Of a DNA stretch of 64,000 bases, positions 30,648-39,245 are shown piece after piece. Below the pieces are notes generated by a model. It saw nothing but the letters and a program-made list of their open reading frames with translations, ran no database searches and was not told the DNA's origin. The stretch's first letter is position 1. Every line of letters starts with the position of its first letter. Made by a program: the position numbers and the translations under genes. This stretch comes from JBFHIZ01 sp963666475 (lineage in GTDB: Bacteria; Bacillota; Clostridia; Lachnospirales; Lachnospiraceae), in assembly GCA_963666475.2 (NCBI GenBank), contig OY762821.2, positions 496,001-560,000 on the forward strand, in the 5' to 3' direction.

Positions 30648-32430
30648 AAGCAATCAGTTGAGGGTGAAAAGTTTTGAACCAAATTTAGTACAGATTGAGA
30701 TTGTAGATTTTAGCTCATGGAAAGAAGAAAATACAGGTAAGGAAATAAAAATAGGCTCATATTTAAAAATTGAAGATGGCGATGGTAATTGTATACTTGC
30801 TTTGGTAAAGAGTTTTAAAATGATTGAAGTAGAGGATGAAAATGCAAGTTTACAAGATGAGTATAATGGCTCTTTTTTGGTAAATACACAACCAATTGGA
30901 CAACTAGTAAATCAGAATGGTGAGATGATATTTAGAAAAGGAATCAGAGATATATGTATTCCTCCAAATGGCGTTAGTTTAGCTGATGAGCAAGATTTAA
31001 TGAAAGTATTTTCAAGTAACTGTGAAACAAGTATATGTTTTTCAACACATCAATTAAATGAAAATATAAATATAGAAATGGATGGGGATAAGTTTTTTTC
31101 AAAGCATATTGCAGTTGTTGGTTCGACTGGATCGGGCAAGTCCTGCACAGTTGCTAAAATAATTCAGACTGCTGAGGAATCATCAAATTCATACCTAAAT
31201 AATACACATATTATAATATTAGATATTCACGGTGAATATGATAGAGCATTTCCAAAAGCAAATCTACTTTCAATAGATAATAAAAGTTTTTCGTTACCTT
31301 ATTGGTTGATGAATTCGGAAGAATTGGAAGATATGTTTATAGAATCACAGGAAGCAAATTCTCATAATCAAGTATCTCAATTTAAACAAGCTATAATAGA
31401 AAATAAAAAGAAATATAATCCTAATCTGCAGGTTACATATGATGCTCCAGTATTTTTCAGCATAAAAGAGGTATATAATTACATCAATAATAAAAACAAT
31501 GAGACATATTATGAAAAAGACGGAATTAATTATTTTGGGATTTTGGGAGAAGAAATAAAAAATGATCAATATTCTAAATTTTGGGATAAACAAGAATTCG
31601 TTGAATCAACGGGAAATTCAAATCATCCAAAATTAAAAACTAAGGTGAAAAAGGGGGATTTTAATGGTGAATTTAATAGGTTTGTCTCAAGATTAGAAAC
31701 AAAACTTAATGATGATCGTTTATCTTTTTTAATGTCGGAAACAAAAAGGGATGGGGAAAAATATAAAACAAGTGATTTGAATGATATATTTAAAATGATA
31801 TTAGGGTATTCGGAAAAGAAGTCAAATGTAACTATAATAGATTTAAGCGCATTACCATTTGAAGTAGTATCAATAATTGTGTCTATAATATCCAGATTGG
31901 TTTTTGATTTTTCTTATTATATTTTGAGAAAATACGGAGAAAACAAAACACCATTTATGCTGGTATATGAGGAAGCACATAAATATGTACCGAAAAACAA
32001 TGAATCAAAATATAGAAATACAAGAATTGCAGTTGAAAGGGTTGCAAAGGAAGGAAGAAAATATGGATTATCATCAATGATAGTAAGCCAAAGACCATCA
32101 GAACTGTCAAGCACGGTATTTTCACAATGTAATAATTTTGTTGTTATGCGCTTAACTAATCCGGATGATCAATCATATGTTAACAGATTATTACCTGAAG
32201 CTGCAGTCAGTTATGGAGAATCATTAGCTTCCTTAGAACAAAGAGAGGCATTAATTATGGGTGATGCAGTAACAACTCCATGCATTATAAATATTAAAGA
32301 GACTAATCCAACCCCAAAATCTGATGATATAAAATTTTATACTGAATGGAAGGAAGAGTGGAAAAATATTGATTTTTTTGATGTTACAGAACAAATAAAT
32401 AGAAATATAGATAAAAAATCAATAATATAA
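30640..32430 (+). CDS. herA: HerA-like hexameric ATPase/translocase
   Basis: A 596-residue ATPase; ATG 30640 follows GGAGGG and overlaps the nuclease gene. An N-terminal HAS-barrel-like beta domain (residues 1-130) precedes Walker A VGSTGSGKS at about 159-167. HGEYDRAFP follows as a typical HerA segment. Walker B is MLVYEEAHKY near residue 440, and the arginine/sensor region GLSSMIVSQRPSELSSTVFSQ ends in MRLTNPDDQSYV (landmarks). HerA proteins form hexameric rings that move DNA. Here it probably assembles with the DUF4297-like nuclease. Confidence 0.9.
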   Translation: MDKSNQLRVKSFEPNLVQIEIVDFSSWKEENTGKEIKIGSYLKIEDGDGNCILALVKSFKMIEVEDENASLQDEYNGSFLVNTQPIGQLVNQNGEMIFRKGIRDICIPPNGVSLADEQDLMKVFSSNCETSICFSTHQLNENINIEMDGDKFFSKHIAVVGSTGSGKSCTVAKIIQTAEESSNSYLNNTHIIILDIHGEYDRAFPKANLLSIDNKSFSLPYWLMNSEELEDMFIESQEANSHNQVSQFKQAIIENKKKYNPNLQVTYDAPVFFSIKEVYNYINNKNNETYYEKDGINYFGILGEEIKNDQYSKFWDKQEFVESTGNSNHPKLKTKVKKGDFNGEFNRFVSRLETKLNDDRLSFLMSETKRDGEKYKTSDLNDIFKMILGYSEKKSNVTIIDLSALPFEVVSIIVSIISRLVFDFSYYILRKYGENKTPFMLVYEEAHKYVPKNNESKYRNTRIAVERVAKEGRKYGLSSMIVSQRPSELSSTVFSQCNNFVVMRLTNPDDQSYVNRLLPEAAVSYGESLASLEQREALIMGDAVTTPCIINIKETNPTPKSDDIKFYTEWKEEWKNIDFFDVTEQINRNIDKKSII

Positions 32431-32432
32431 AG

Positions 32433-32480
32433 AAGTAAAAAGAAGTGTTCGAGTTGTCGAATAAATCGTTTTACTTTTTG
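32433..32480 (+). terminator. Probable terminator of the nuclease-HerA operon
   Basis: AAGTAAAA (32433-32440) pairs with TTTTACTT (32469-32476), with an inner TTCGA/TCGAA hairpin (32448-32461), followed by TTT. The stem is long and AT-rich. Confidence 0.55.
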
Positions 32481-32496
32481 ATTTAAACGGTATAAT
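32469..32496 (+). promoter_or_regulatory. Possible promoter of the HNH-like gene
   Basis: TATAAT at 32491-32496 with TTTTAC (32469-32474) 16 bp upstream. The -35 is poor and overlaps the terminator arm. Confidence 0.4.
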
Positions 32497-32541
32497 TTAA
32501 TAAATGGTTAAAAGCAATAGCTTTTTATATGGAGGTCTATT

Positions 32542-32613
32542 ATGGAAGGGTTTTGGGGGTTGTGTACACATACTAAGGAGAAGGAGAAAAAATGGATATT
32601 TCTGAGTTTATAA
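32542..32613 (+). CDS. Short ORF overlapping the HNH-like gene start (possible leader peptide)
   Basis: 23 codons with an excellent GGAGG site (32531-32535) 6 bases before ATG. It runs through the binding site and first 22 bases of the next gene in another frame. Translation of it would be coupled to, or would compete with, the downstream start. It might equally be a chance ORF. Confidence 0.35.
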   Translation: MEGFWGLCTHTKEKEKKWIFLSL

Positions 32614-33194
32614 AAGTTGAGAACTATACTTATGAAGAGTATTGTGATTTTTTACAATGTAAATATGGAATTGGAAAATATGATTATATGACAAAATCCT
32701 GGAATAAAAATCCGAAATGTACAAGGACAAAAGAAGGGTTGCTTGCGCATCATAAGTTTGAAAGTCATGCAATAATGCTTTCAACGAAAGCATATGCAAT
32801 GAAAAATCCTTTTGAATGGCAGCAGGCTAAAAATATTATATATTGTGATTATTTAGAACATTTATTTTTACACGTTCTAATATGTGAATTTCCGTCAGCA
32901 GAAAAAAATGATTTTGAGTCAGTTGGTATAGGGGGTGTCGTTAATTTTATTGTACCAGAGTTGAATGATTTTTATAGTGGATGGGTTACAAATCAAGAGT
33001 GGAGACGGAATTGTCACAATTTGATTAAGAATGATAAGGATGTATATTTTGCTATACTTAAGAGATTTAAAAAAATCTATACTGTGGATGAAATTAGTAT
33101 AGTAGATCGCATGTGTAGAAGTTTTAATGAATCATATGGATTGTGGTCATCCAAAAAAAATAAAGCAATCTATAGAAAGATAAAATCTATATAA
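32592..33194 (+). CDS. HNH-like putative nuclease
   Basis: A 200-residue protein behind AAGGAGAAGGAG. The middle has GLLAHHKFESHAIMLS and, 25 residues on, NIIYCDYLEHLFLHVLICEF. The spaced His residues (HH...CDYLEHLFLH) resemble HNH-type domains of mobile-element proteins in which H-H...N and EHLxLH form the metal site. No classical HNH Asn is obvious. It follows the nuclease-HerA operon and may be an independent restriction-like module. Confidence 0.55.
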   Translation: MDISEFIKVENYTYEEYCDFLQCKYGIGKYDYMTKSWNKNPKCTRTKEGLLAHHKFESHAIMLSTKAYAMKNPFEWQQAKNIIYCDYLEHLFLHVLICEFPSAEKNDFESVGIGGVVNFIVPELNDFYSGWVTNQEWRRNCHNLIKNDKDVYFAILKRFKKIYTVDEISIVDRMCRSFNESYGLWSSKKNKAIYRKIKSI

Positions 33195-33269
33195 ATGATA
33201 AGTATATGGATAACAAAAAATCACACTGTGTTATAAGAACTCAAAAATTGAACAGGAGTAAGTGGACAT

Positions 33270-33572
33270 ATGGGAATTTATTTCGGAAAGAAAATTAATG
33301 CTAATTATATAAATGGGTCAACTTATGTTGGAGCTTTGTATTTTTTTGAAGAGTATTATGAATATAAGGCTGATGCAGTTAATTCTAAGGTAAATTTAGG
33401 AAAGATTTATTATAAAGAAATAAAATGTGTTAGCAATGCGAATACGATAGCAATAGTGCCAAATTCTTTAATTGTTGAATTGACGGATGGGAGAATGTAT
33501 AAGTATGTACTGTTTAAACGAAAAGAAGTAAAGAAATACATTGAAACACAAATTATAAAATTTAAGGAGTAA
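33270..33572 (+). CDS. Small beta-rich protein, possible PH/GRAM-like fold
   Basis: A 100-residue protein with AGGAGT upstream. It is made of short strands (YEYKADAVNSKVNLGKIYYKEI; TIAIVPNSLIVELTDGRMYKYVLF) and a C-terminal helix, an order seen in PH-like domains. It ends four bases before the 711-residue membrane protein whose N-terminal region also carries a similar strand pattern, so the two probably work together. Confidence 0.6.
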   Translation: MGIYFGKKINANYINGSTYVGALYFFEEYYEYKADAVNSKVNLGKIYYKEIKCVSNANTIAIVPNSLIVELTDGRMYKYVLFKRKEVKKYIETQIIKFKE

Positions 33573-33576
33573 CAGA

Positions 33577-35712
33577 ATGATTTATATTTTTATAGTGATT
33601 ATATTCGTAGGTTTGCTTATATCTCTGCATTTTTATAATCTAGGGAAATATAGTCATTGCGATAAGTATTATTTATATGATCAGGTTGATTCCTATATAT
33701 TGTCTGGTATAGATACATATGATAATTCGGGAAATAAGTATAATTATATTCTAGATAATTCAAATATGCCATTAGGAAGAGCATCAGCTTTTTTGAATTT
33801 TTTTGGGAAAACAATATATTCAGAAGAACCATATTTGTTCCTATGTAATAGAAGTTCAATTGAAAATGAATTTCGTGAATATGGGTGTATTATAGCTCGA
33901 ACGGGAGTTTATTTTTCCAATGAAAAAACAAACGTAGATTCAAAAAGTACCGATAGAGCAAAGCAAAAAGAACTTTCTTTTATTGGGCTAACACAAATAT
34001 ATGCGATAGGTTCATTCATAATCTTAGTAAATGTAAGACCGAAACGTATTATTGACAAAATTAGGATTATTAATGTTAGTGACAAGCAACTTAGAATAAT
34101 GATTCGTGGTATTGGAAAAATTATTATTTGTAATAATTTAGGATTGTGCTTAGCAAAGGGGCAGGTTGTAGAGAATTTTGATTGGAAAGAATTAAATGAA
34201 GCAATAGAGAACGGTATAGAGTATAAGGGAAATACGGATCTTAATCTTGAATTGTATGAACAAATAATAAATAAGGCAGAGAGAAAACTTAAGAGAAAAA
34301 GGGACGCTATAGAAGTTGAAAATAATGGAACTATAGCAGGATTTTCCAAATTCAAAACTTTCTTTGGCGAATTAAAAAATCATATGGATGGTTCTAGAGG
34401 GCATGGGTATGCAGCTGAGTACACGAATAATACTTTTGATCGTGCACTTGGAAAAGAAGTTGAGAATGCAGCGCAAAATTTGGATGAGCGTGGAAAACAG
34501 GTTAAGTACGGAGCTGATCGAATAGTTAATGGTGTAGAGATTCAAACAAAGTATTATAAGACAGCCTTGGAGACGATAGGATCGGTTTTTAAAAATAAGG
34601 AAGCAATATATATTCGTAATGATGGTACTGGAAAAATGATGCAGATTGAGGTTCCGAGAAATCAATATCAAGAAGCGCTTCAAGCTATGCAAAAAAGAAT
34701 TGATTCCGGACAAGTACCAAATGTTGAAATGGGTGAAACTGCGAGGGATTATGTTAGAAAAGGTTTTTTTACATATGAACAATCGTATAATGTTGCAAGA
34801 GCTGGAACCATTGAAAGTTTATCTGTTGATTTGACATCTGGTGCTGTGTGTTGTGTGCAGGCTGCTGGAATATCAGCACTTATTATATTTGCACAGGCCA
34901 TATGGAGAGGTGAACCAATAGCAAATGCTGCAAGAGAAAGCTTAAAATCAAGTCTAATTGTCTTGGGGAAGGGAACACTTATATATACAATGACAATGCA
35001 GTTGTCTAGAAAAGAAGTAGCTAATATTTTTGCGGGTAAAATTTTTACAGCAGATGGTATATCGCAGGGATATAAGGCAATTAATAATCCGATATATGAT
35101 CTTTCAGGAAAGATGGCTGACTCATTCAGTAAAACTGCACTAGCTAATAGTGGAGCAGGGAAAAAATTGGGGTTAAATAGTATCGCTGGACGACAAATTA
35201 TTGCGAATACTGCAACTGTTGTAGTAGTGTTTGGGCCGGATATAGTAAAAACTCTACAAGGCAGGATTTCAATCAAACAATTATTCAAAAATAGTGTTAT
35301 TGGTGCCTTTGGAATGGTTGGAGCAGTAATTGGCCAAACAATTATTCCAATACCAATAGTAGGTGCAATGGTAGGCGGTACAGTAAGTGGATTTGTTACA
35401 AAAAAGATTCTAGATAATTATATAGAAGATGATGCGAAAGAAATGTTCCGAGTATTGAAGGAAGAATTTATTGATCAAACAATGCTGGCGAATTTGTCAC
35501 ATGAAGAATTCGATGGAATATCTAAGCTTACGGTTGGACATAAGAAAATAGCAAAAATATTGCAGAATATGTATCAGTCAGGAGAAGAACGTAGATATGC
35601 AAGAGAAGTAATTATGGTGCCCGCTATTATTGAAATTACTAAGGAACGAGCAAGAATATCTTGCTCGGAATATAATAATGCAGTTTTAGATGTTGTAGCG
35701 ACGGAAATTTAG
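33577..35712 (+). CDS. Large membrane protein with central nuclease-like core
   Basis: A 711-residue protein with AAGGAG before ATG. An N-terminal membrane helix (residues 2-22) is followed by a beta-rich region related in style to the gene before it. Residues about 268-330 contain GSRGHGYAAEYTNNTFDRALGK, then YGADRIVNGVEIQTKYYKTA. The acidic residue, A-D and I-Q-x-K spacing look like a PD-(D/E)XK core. KKGFFTYEQSYNVARAGT-like and hydrophobic helices (420-480 and 570-610, glycine-rich) follow. I have a general impression of similar proteins in enterobacterial islands without known function. A membrane-tethered effector is plausible. Confidence 0.6.
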   Translation: MIYIFIVIIFVGLLISLHFYNLGKYSHCDKYYLYDQVDSYILSGIDTYDNSGNKYNYILDNSNMPLGRASAFLNFFGKTIYSEEPYLFLCNRSSIENEFREYGCIIARTGVYFSNEKTNVDSKSTDRAKQKELSFIGLTQIYAIGSFIILVNVRPKRIIDKIRIINVSDKQLRIMIRGIGKIIICNNLGLCLAKGQVVENFDWKELNEAIENGIEYKGNTDLNLELYEQIINKAERKLKRKRDAIEVENNGTIAGFSKFKTFFGELKNHMDGSRGHGYAAEYTNNTFDRALGKEVENAAQNLDERGKQVKYGADRIVNGVEIQTKYYKTALETIGSVFKNKEAIYIRNDGTGKMMQIEVPRNQYQEALQAMQKRIDSGQVPNVEMGETARDYVRKGFFTYEQSYNVARAGTIESLSVDLTSGAVCCVQAAGISALIIFAQAIWRGEPIANAARESLKSSLIVLGKGTLIYTMTMQLSRKEVANIFAGKIFTADGISQGYKAINNPIYDLSGKMADSFSKTALANSGAGKKLGLNSIAGRQIIANTATVVVVFGPDIVKTLQGRISIKQLFKNSVIGAFGMVGAVIGQTIIPIPIVGAMVGGTVSGFVTKKILDNYIEDDAKEMFRVLKEEFIDQTMLANLSHEEFDGISKLTVGHKKIAKILQNMYQSGEERRYAREVIMVPAIIEITKERARISCSEYNNAVLDVVATEI

Positions 35713-35782
35713 TCCGTAGATAGAAATAGTATTGATTCTACCTTGCATTTAGTGGGCTTGGTAGGGAACATAAACCTAGCGT

Positions 35783-35806
35783 ACGGGATCGACTCCCGTT
35801 TCTTAA
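35783..35806 (+). terminator. GC hairpin after the large membrane protein gene
   Basis: ACGGGA (35783-35788), TCGAC, TCCCGT (35794-35799), then TTTCTT. It is a possible weak terminator. The loop resembles a tRNA T-arm, but no tRNA can be folded around it. The remainder of 35713-35845 holds nothing else I can support. Confidence 0.4.
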
Positions 35807-36145
35807 TAAAAAGTGAACATATCAGCTCAATTCATTGATTATTATAAAATATTTTGGAGTAAGAGCAACCATTAATAGTGTTTTAGTTTACTACTATCAG
35901 CATACAACACATGTGGAGACAGTCGTTTTACTCCAGTCTCATTAAAAGAAACTGCGTTTCTTTGCAGTGAATCCTGCGTGAAGCTGTGAAAAGATAAAAG
36001 TGTAATACAAAAATAAATAGTCAAGATTCAAAAAAGTTAGGATTAGATATGGGCAGTATAAAGTTTCAACTTTTTTGGGTTTTTTGAAGGGATAACTTCA
36101 AATCTATCTTTTGGGTAATTTGCATCAAAAAAACTCGCTTTTATA

Positions 36146-36174
36146 TTGCATACTCGTACGGTATACCATATAAT
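36146..36174 (+). promoter_or_regulatory. Promoter of small-RNA module, copy 3
   Basis: TTGCAT (36146-36151), 17 bp, TATAAT (36169-36174), 8 bases to A 36182. This is the same geometry as the other two copies. Confidence 0.8.
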
Positions 36175-36181
36175 TGGTTTT

Positions 36182-36267
36182 AGGGCTGAGTGGGAATGAT
36201 TAGATAAAAATTAATATGGGAAAATGTTTTGGCTTGTGCTCGGAAAATTCTGGCATGGGCTTTTTTT
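36182..36267 (+). ncRNA. Candidate small RNA / attenuator leader, copy 3
   Basis: Nearly identical to copy 1: AGGGCTGAGTGGGAATGATT at the 5' end, terminator arms GCTTGTGC / GCATGGGC and seven T. The degenerate hsdM begins 74 bases after the U-run, so this copy once preceded a type I restriction-modification operon. Confidence 0.7.
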
Positions 36268-36341
36268 ATTTAATGGTACCAGTTATAGGTCTATAAAAGT
36301 GAGATAATTATATAGTTTATAAAATGAATGGAGATTAAAAT

Positions 36342-36845
36342 ATGGCAAATGGGACAACGAATGTGGGATTTGAAGAACAGTTATTGCAGGCATCTGATAA
36401 ACTGCGTCAAATATGGGTGCGGCTGAATATAAACATGTAGTTTTAGATTTGATCTTTTTGAAATATGTATTCGATTCTTTCCATGATGATCAACATAAAC
36501 CATTGAAAGCAAATTATATATTGGCGAATCCTCCTTTTAACATTTCGGACTGAGGTGGTGAACGAATACAAGATGATATTCGATGGTCATACGGAGGGCA
36601 CCGGTTGGGAATGCCAATTATGCATGGTTGCAACATATGCTTCATCATTTGAATCCTGTTGGAAGTGTAACAGGTACTGTTTTGGCAAATGGATTGCTAA
36701 GCTCCAATACATCAAATGAAGGTAATATAAGAAAACGAAGAAAAGATGGAAAGACTAACGACAGAAGTATTTGGTTTGTTTGAAGAGTCACATAATTGGA
36801 AGATGAGATTTTCAAAAAGCTCGTGGCGATAGGATATAGTAAATA
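36342..36845 (+). pseudogene. hsdM: Broken type I restriction-modification methyltransferase (HsdM)
   Basis: It begins with GGAG and ATG, then MANGTTNVGFEEQLLQASDKLR, a classic HsdM start. A frameshift leads into AAEYKHVVLDLIFLKYVFDSF. A deletion removes the SAM-binding region and joins to NYILANPPFNISD, the N-P-P-F catalytic motif. TGA then replaces the expected Trp codon before GGERIQDDIRW. Another frameshift leads to GNANYAWLQHMLHHL, GTVLANGLLSSNT and EGNIRK. A final LEDEIFKKLVAIGYSK-like fragment ends near 36845. No functional enzyme can result. 36846-37083 holds nothing recognisable. Confidence 0.9.
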
Positions 36846-37083
36846 AGATAATTGTGATTGTCAAGAACAGCGGTTGTTATTTTTAATAATATGCATTCTT
36901 TAGAAAATAATTTTGAAATAGTTTGGATTAGTTGAAGTTAAAATATTATTTTAATTTACTTTTATCGTAGATGGATTACAAATAAAAAATTAAACAGTAG
37001 AGATACTTATTATAAAAAGTATTTAATAATTATATTATGTAGAATTGTAGTTTTTGGGGTAAAAATAATTTAAGGGGGGGATT

Positions 37084-37920
37084 ATGGATCAAATATTTGG
37101 TTTATTTGGACAAGTTTTAGAAAGTGTTGGGCTTGATGAATTATCAATACTTCTTTTTATGATTGTTTTAGTAATTTGTGCTGTTTTGTTCAGATATTTT
37201 ATTAATCGACAAAGTATTATGCGTGAGAATGAGGCTGATATAATTGCGTTGGCATTACAGGAGTATTCTGATGCTATAAGCAAAATAATTGAATATAAAG
37301 AGATGAGGATATCTGAAACTGAGTTGGTAATTTGTTTTACAAAGCTTCTTCCGTTTTGTAGCAATAAATTAAAAAATTTAATAATAGAGTATCAAGAGTT
37401 ATTTGATGGAAATAAAAAGGATGAAAATAATAACAAAACAAAAGAATTAATAGATATTGTCATTCAAGAATTTAGTTCAATTAAATATGCAGATAAGACA
37501 AATATTTTTAAGAAGTTAGGAATGAGTTTACTTGATAAAAGTGAATACGTGTTTAGCTTTTCAGGTTTAGGAAATATTTTAAACGCACTATTATTAACTT
37601 TTCTTAGCATATCTTCCTTTTTTGTAATTTTTGCAATTGAGGTAACATTTAGTAGCCTAGAAAGTTCATATGATAAAGGATTTTTTCTTTTCGTATGTAT
37701 TTATTTTGTATTATATATAATGGTTTTAATTGGAATAATTGAATCTTTTTCGGTTTATCGAATTAAAAACGGACGTAGAGGTATAAGTTTAATTTTGTTA
37801 AATTTTGTATTGCCAATAATTTTTTTGTTTTTTGAGAATAGAGAAATATTGATCCTAAGTTTTATATTATTTGTAGAGTTTACAATAATTATATTAAAAA
37901 GTGAATTGATACATAAATAA
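37084..37920 (+). CDS. Membrane protein of unknown function
   Basis: A 278-residue protein behind AAGGGGGGATT. One hydrophobic helix at residues 20-40 is followed by a cytosolic helical region of about 110 residues, then four hydrophobic segments (about 158-185, 197-220, 236-252, 256-274). No family recognised. It stands alone between a dead restriction gene and acetyltransferases. Confidence 0.65.
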   Translation: MDQIFGLFGQVLESVGLDELSILLFMIVLVICAVLFRYFINRQSIMRENEADIIALALQEYSDAISKIIEYKEMRISETELVICFTKLLPFCSNKLKNLIIEYQELFDGNKKDENNNKTKELIDIVIQEFSSIKYADKTNIFKKLGMSLLDKSEYVFSFSGLGNILNALLLTFLSISSFFVIFAIEVTFSSLESSYDKGFFLFVCIYFVLYIMVLIGIIESFSVYRIKNGRRGISLILLNFVLPIIFLFFENREILILSFILFVEFTIIILKSELIHK

Positions 37921-37992
37921 CGATAAAAGAAAGAAGATAAATTGTGATTTATGTGACTATATATAGATATATATAAGATATAGGAGAATAGG

Positions 37993-38568
37993 ATGGAACA
38001 CAAAGGTACAAAACGATTAATAGGAGATAATATAATTCTTCGAAGATTTGAAGAGAATGATTTATTGCCCATGTATGACAATTGCTGGAAATATAGCAAT
38101 GTATCTAAGTGGACAAATTATGCTGAAATGAATACAATAGATGAAGTAAAGACGAATGCTGATATGTTCACAGAAAAGTGGTTGAGTTCCTATAAATATA
38201 GTAATCGTTATAATTGGGCAATTGTTGAAAAATCTTCTAAAAATGTAATTGGAAGAATGTTTGGAATGCATCCAAATGATGAAAAGTGCGAAGTTGAACT
38301 AGCATATGAATTAGGTCCTAACTGGTGGAACAAAGGATTTATGACAGATGCTGTGAACATAGTACTTAAGTTTTTCTTTGAAGATGTTGGGATGAATCGA
38401 GTTTTTTGTTACCATGCTGACAAAAACCCAGCATCAGGGAAAGTAATGCAAAAAGCAGGGATGAAACAAATAGGAGTTTTACTTGATGGTTGTACTTGTA
38501 ATGGAGGAATATTTATTAGGGTGAATTATGAAATGACTCGCAAAGATTATTTTTTTTTACAAAAATGA
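37993..38568 (+). CDS. GNAT acetyltransferase (RimJ/RimL type)
   Basis: A 191-residue N-acetyltransferase with TAGGAGAATAGG upstream. The RimJ/L pattern is clear: KRLIGDNIILRRFEENDLLPMYDNCW, then VIGRMFG...EVELAYELGPNWWNKGFMTDAVNIVL, with the acetyl-CoA loop, and NRVFCYHADKNPASGKVMQKAGM. The substrate is unknown; relatives acetylate ribosomal protein termini, antibiotics or small metabolites. Confidence 0.85.
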   Translation: MEHKGTKRLIGDNIILRRFEENDLLPMYDNCWKYSNVSKWTNYAEMNTIDEVKTNADMFTEKWLSSYKYSNRYNWAIVEKSSKNVIGRMFGMHPNDEKCEVELAYELGPNWWNKGFMTDAVNIVLKFFFEDVGMNRVFCYHADKNPASGKVMQKAGMKQIGVLLDGCTCNGGIFIRVNYEMTRKDYFFLQK

Positions 38569-38673
38569 ATTTTAATAGGAAGGATTAAACTAAGCGGATA
38601 TTAAATCATTATACGAAGCAGAAAATATAGATTACCTTATTGAGTTTTCAAAAATATGTGATAAAGTCACATA

Positions 38674-38772
38674 AATTTTAATCATCCATACAAATTGAAA
38701 GTTGAGGTTCAAAAGTCGTTAGTTGAGACACAATTATTACTTGATTCACTGATGCTGAAATATTTTGAGTGA
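38674..38772 (+). pseudogene. C-terminal gene fragment, possibly type I specificity subunit (HsdS)
   Basis: An open stretch without a start reads NHPYKLKVEVQKSLVETQLLLDS, then LMLKYFE and stop. A related fragment (INLKVEVQKYVDEIQLQFDSQM, stop) occurs at 41642-41713. The coiled-coil character and L-x-D-S-L-M-x-K-Y-F ending resemble HsdS C-termini. That identity is tentative. Confidence 0.35.
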
Positions 38773-38819
38773 GTTAACAGGTAAAAATAAGATAAATAGG
38801 AATTTGGAGGGGATACAAA

Positions 38820-39245
38820 ATGATTGAATTATATGAGTCTCTTGTGGATGACTTGTGGTTTAAGGAAAAAATGATGAGTGATGAGGAGACTATGTCTTAC
38901 AACCATGCTTATGGAGAGACAATTCCGTTTCCTAAAGAGAATTGGAGAGGTTGGCATGACAGATGGATAACAAACCGCAATTGCAACCGATTTTATAGAT
39001 ACATCAAGAAGCATGACACTTTCGTTGGAGAGGTGGCATATCGCTTTGATGAAAATCGACAGATGACCATTGCTGATGTAATTATTTATGCTCCTTACCG
39101 TGGACTGGGTTATGGTAGAAAAGCGCTGTTGCTTCTGTGTCAAGCGGCAAAAGAAGCAGGTATACATGAACTTTATGATGATATTGCTATCGATAATTCT
39201 TCAGTTGCATTATTCTTAAAGTGTGATTTTGTAGAAGTGTTATGA
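38820..39245 (+). CDS. GNAT acetyltransferase, shortened by a late nonsense codon
   Basis: A 141-residue GNAT behind TTGGAGGGG. VGEVAYRF, then TIADVIIYAPYRGLGYGRKALLLLC is the acetyl-CoA site. At the C-terminus ...FVEVL is followed by TGA (39243-39245), and the same frame continues TSEYVLVKKEL to TAA at 39282-39284, the normal final strand of the fold. TGA probably replaces TGG. Loss of the last strand may inactivate the enzyme. Confidence 0.75.
   Translation: MIELYESLVDDLWFKEKMMSDEETMSYNHAYGETIPFPKENWRGWHDRWITNRNCNRFYRYIKKHDTFVGEVAYRFDENRQMTIADVIIYAPYRGLGYGRKALLLLCQAAKEAGIHELYDDIAIDNSSVALFLKCDFVEVL

Larger units (their letters stand above)
35846..36267 (+). repeat. Long direct repeat, copy B (partner at 27866-28280)
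   Basis: It matches copy A across its whole length, including both hairpins, the promoter and the small RNA. A coding-like string in copy A (KRNFVSLQRILREAD) has a stop in copy B, so the conservation is at DNA level. The two copies enclose about 7.6 kb with the Cys-rich gene, the nuclease-HerA pair and the large membrane protein. Confidence 0.85.

Noticed and set aside
35783..35799. tRNA gene suggested by a T-arm-like hairpin (ACGGGATCGACTCCCGT)
   Set aside because: No acceptor stem, D-arm or anticodon arm can be placed around it; it is listed only as a hairpin.
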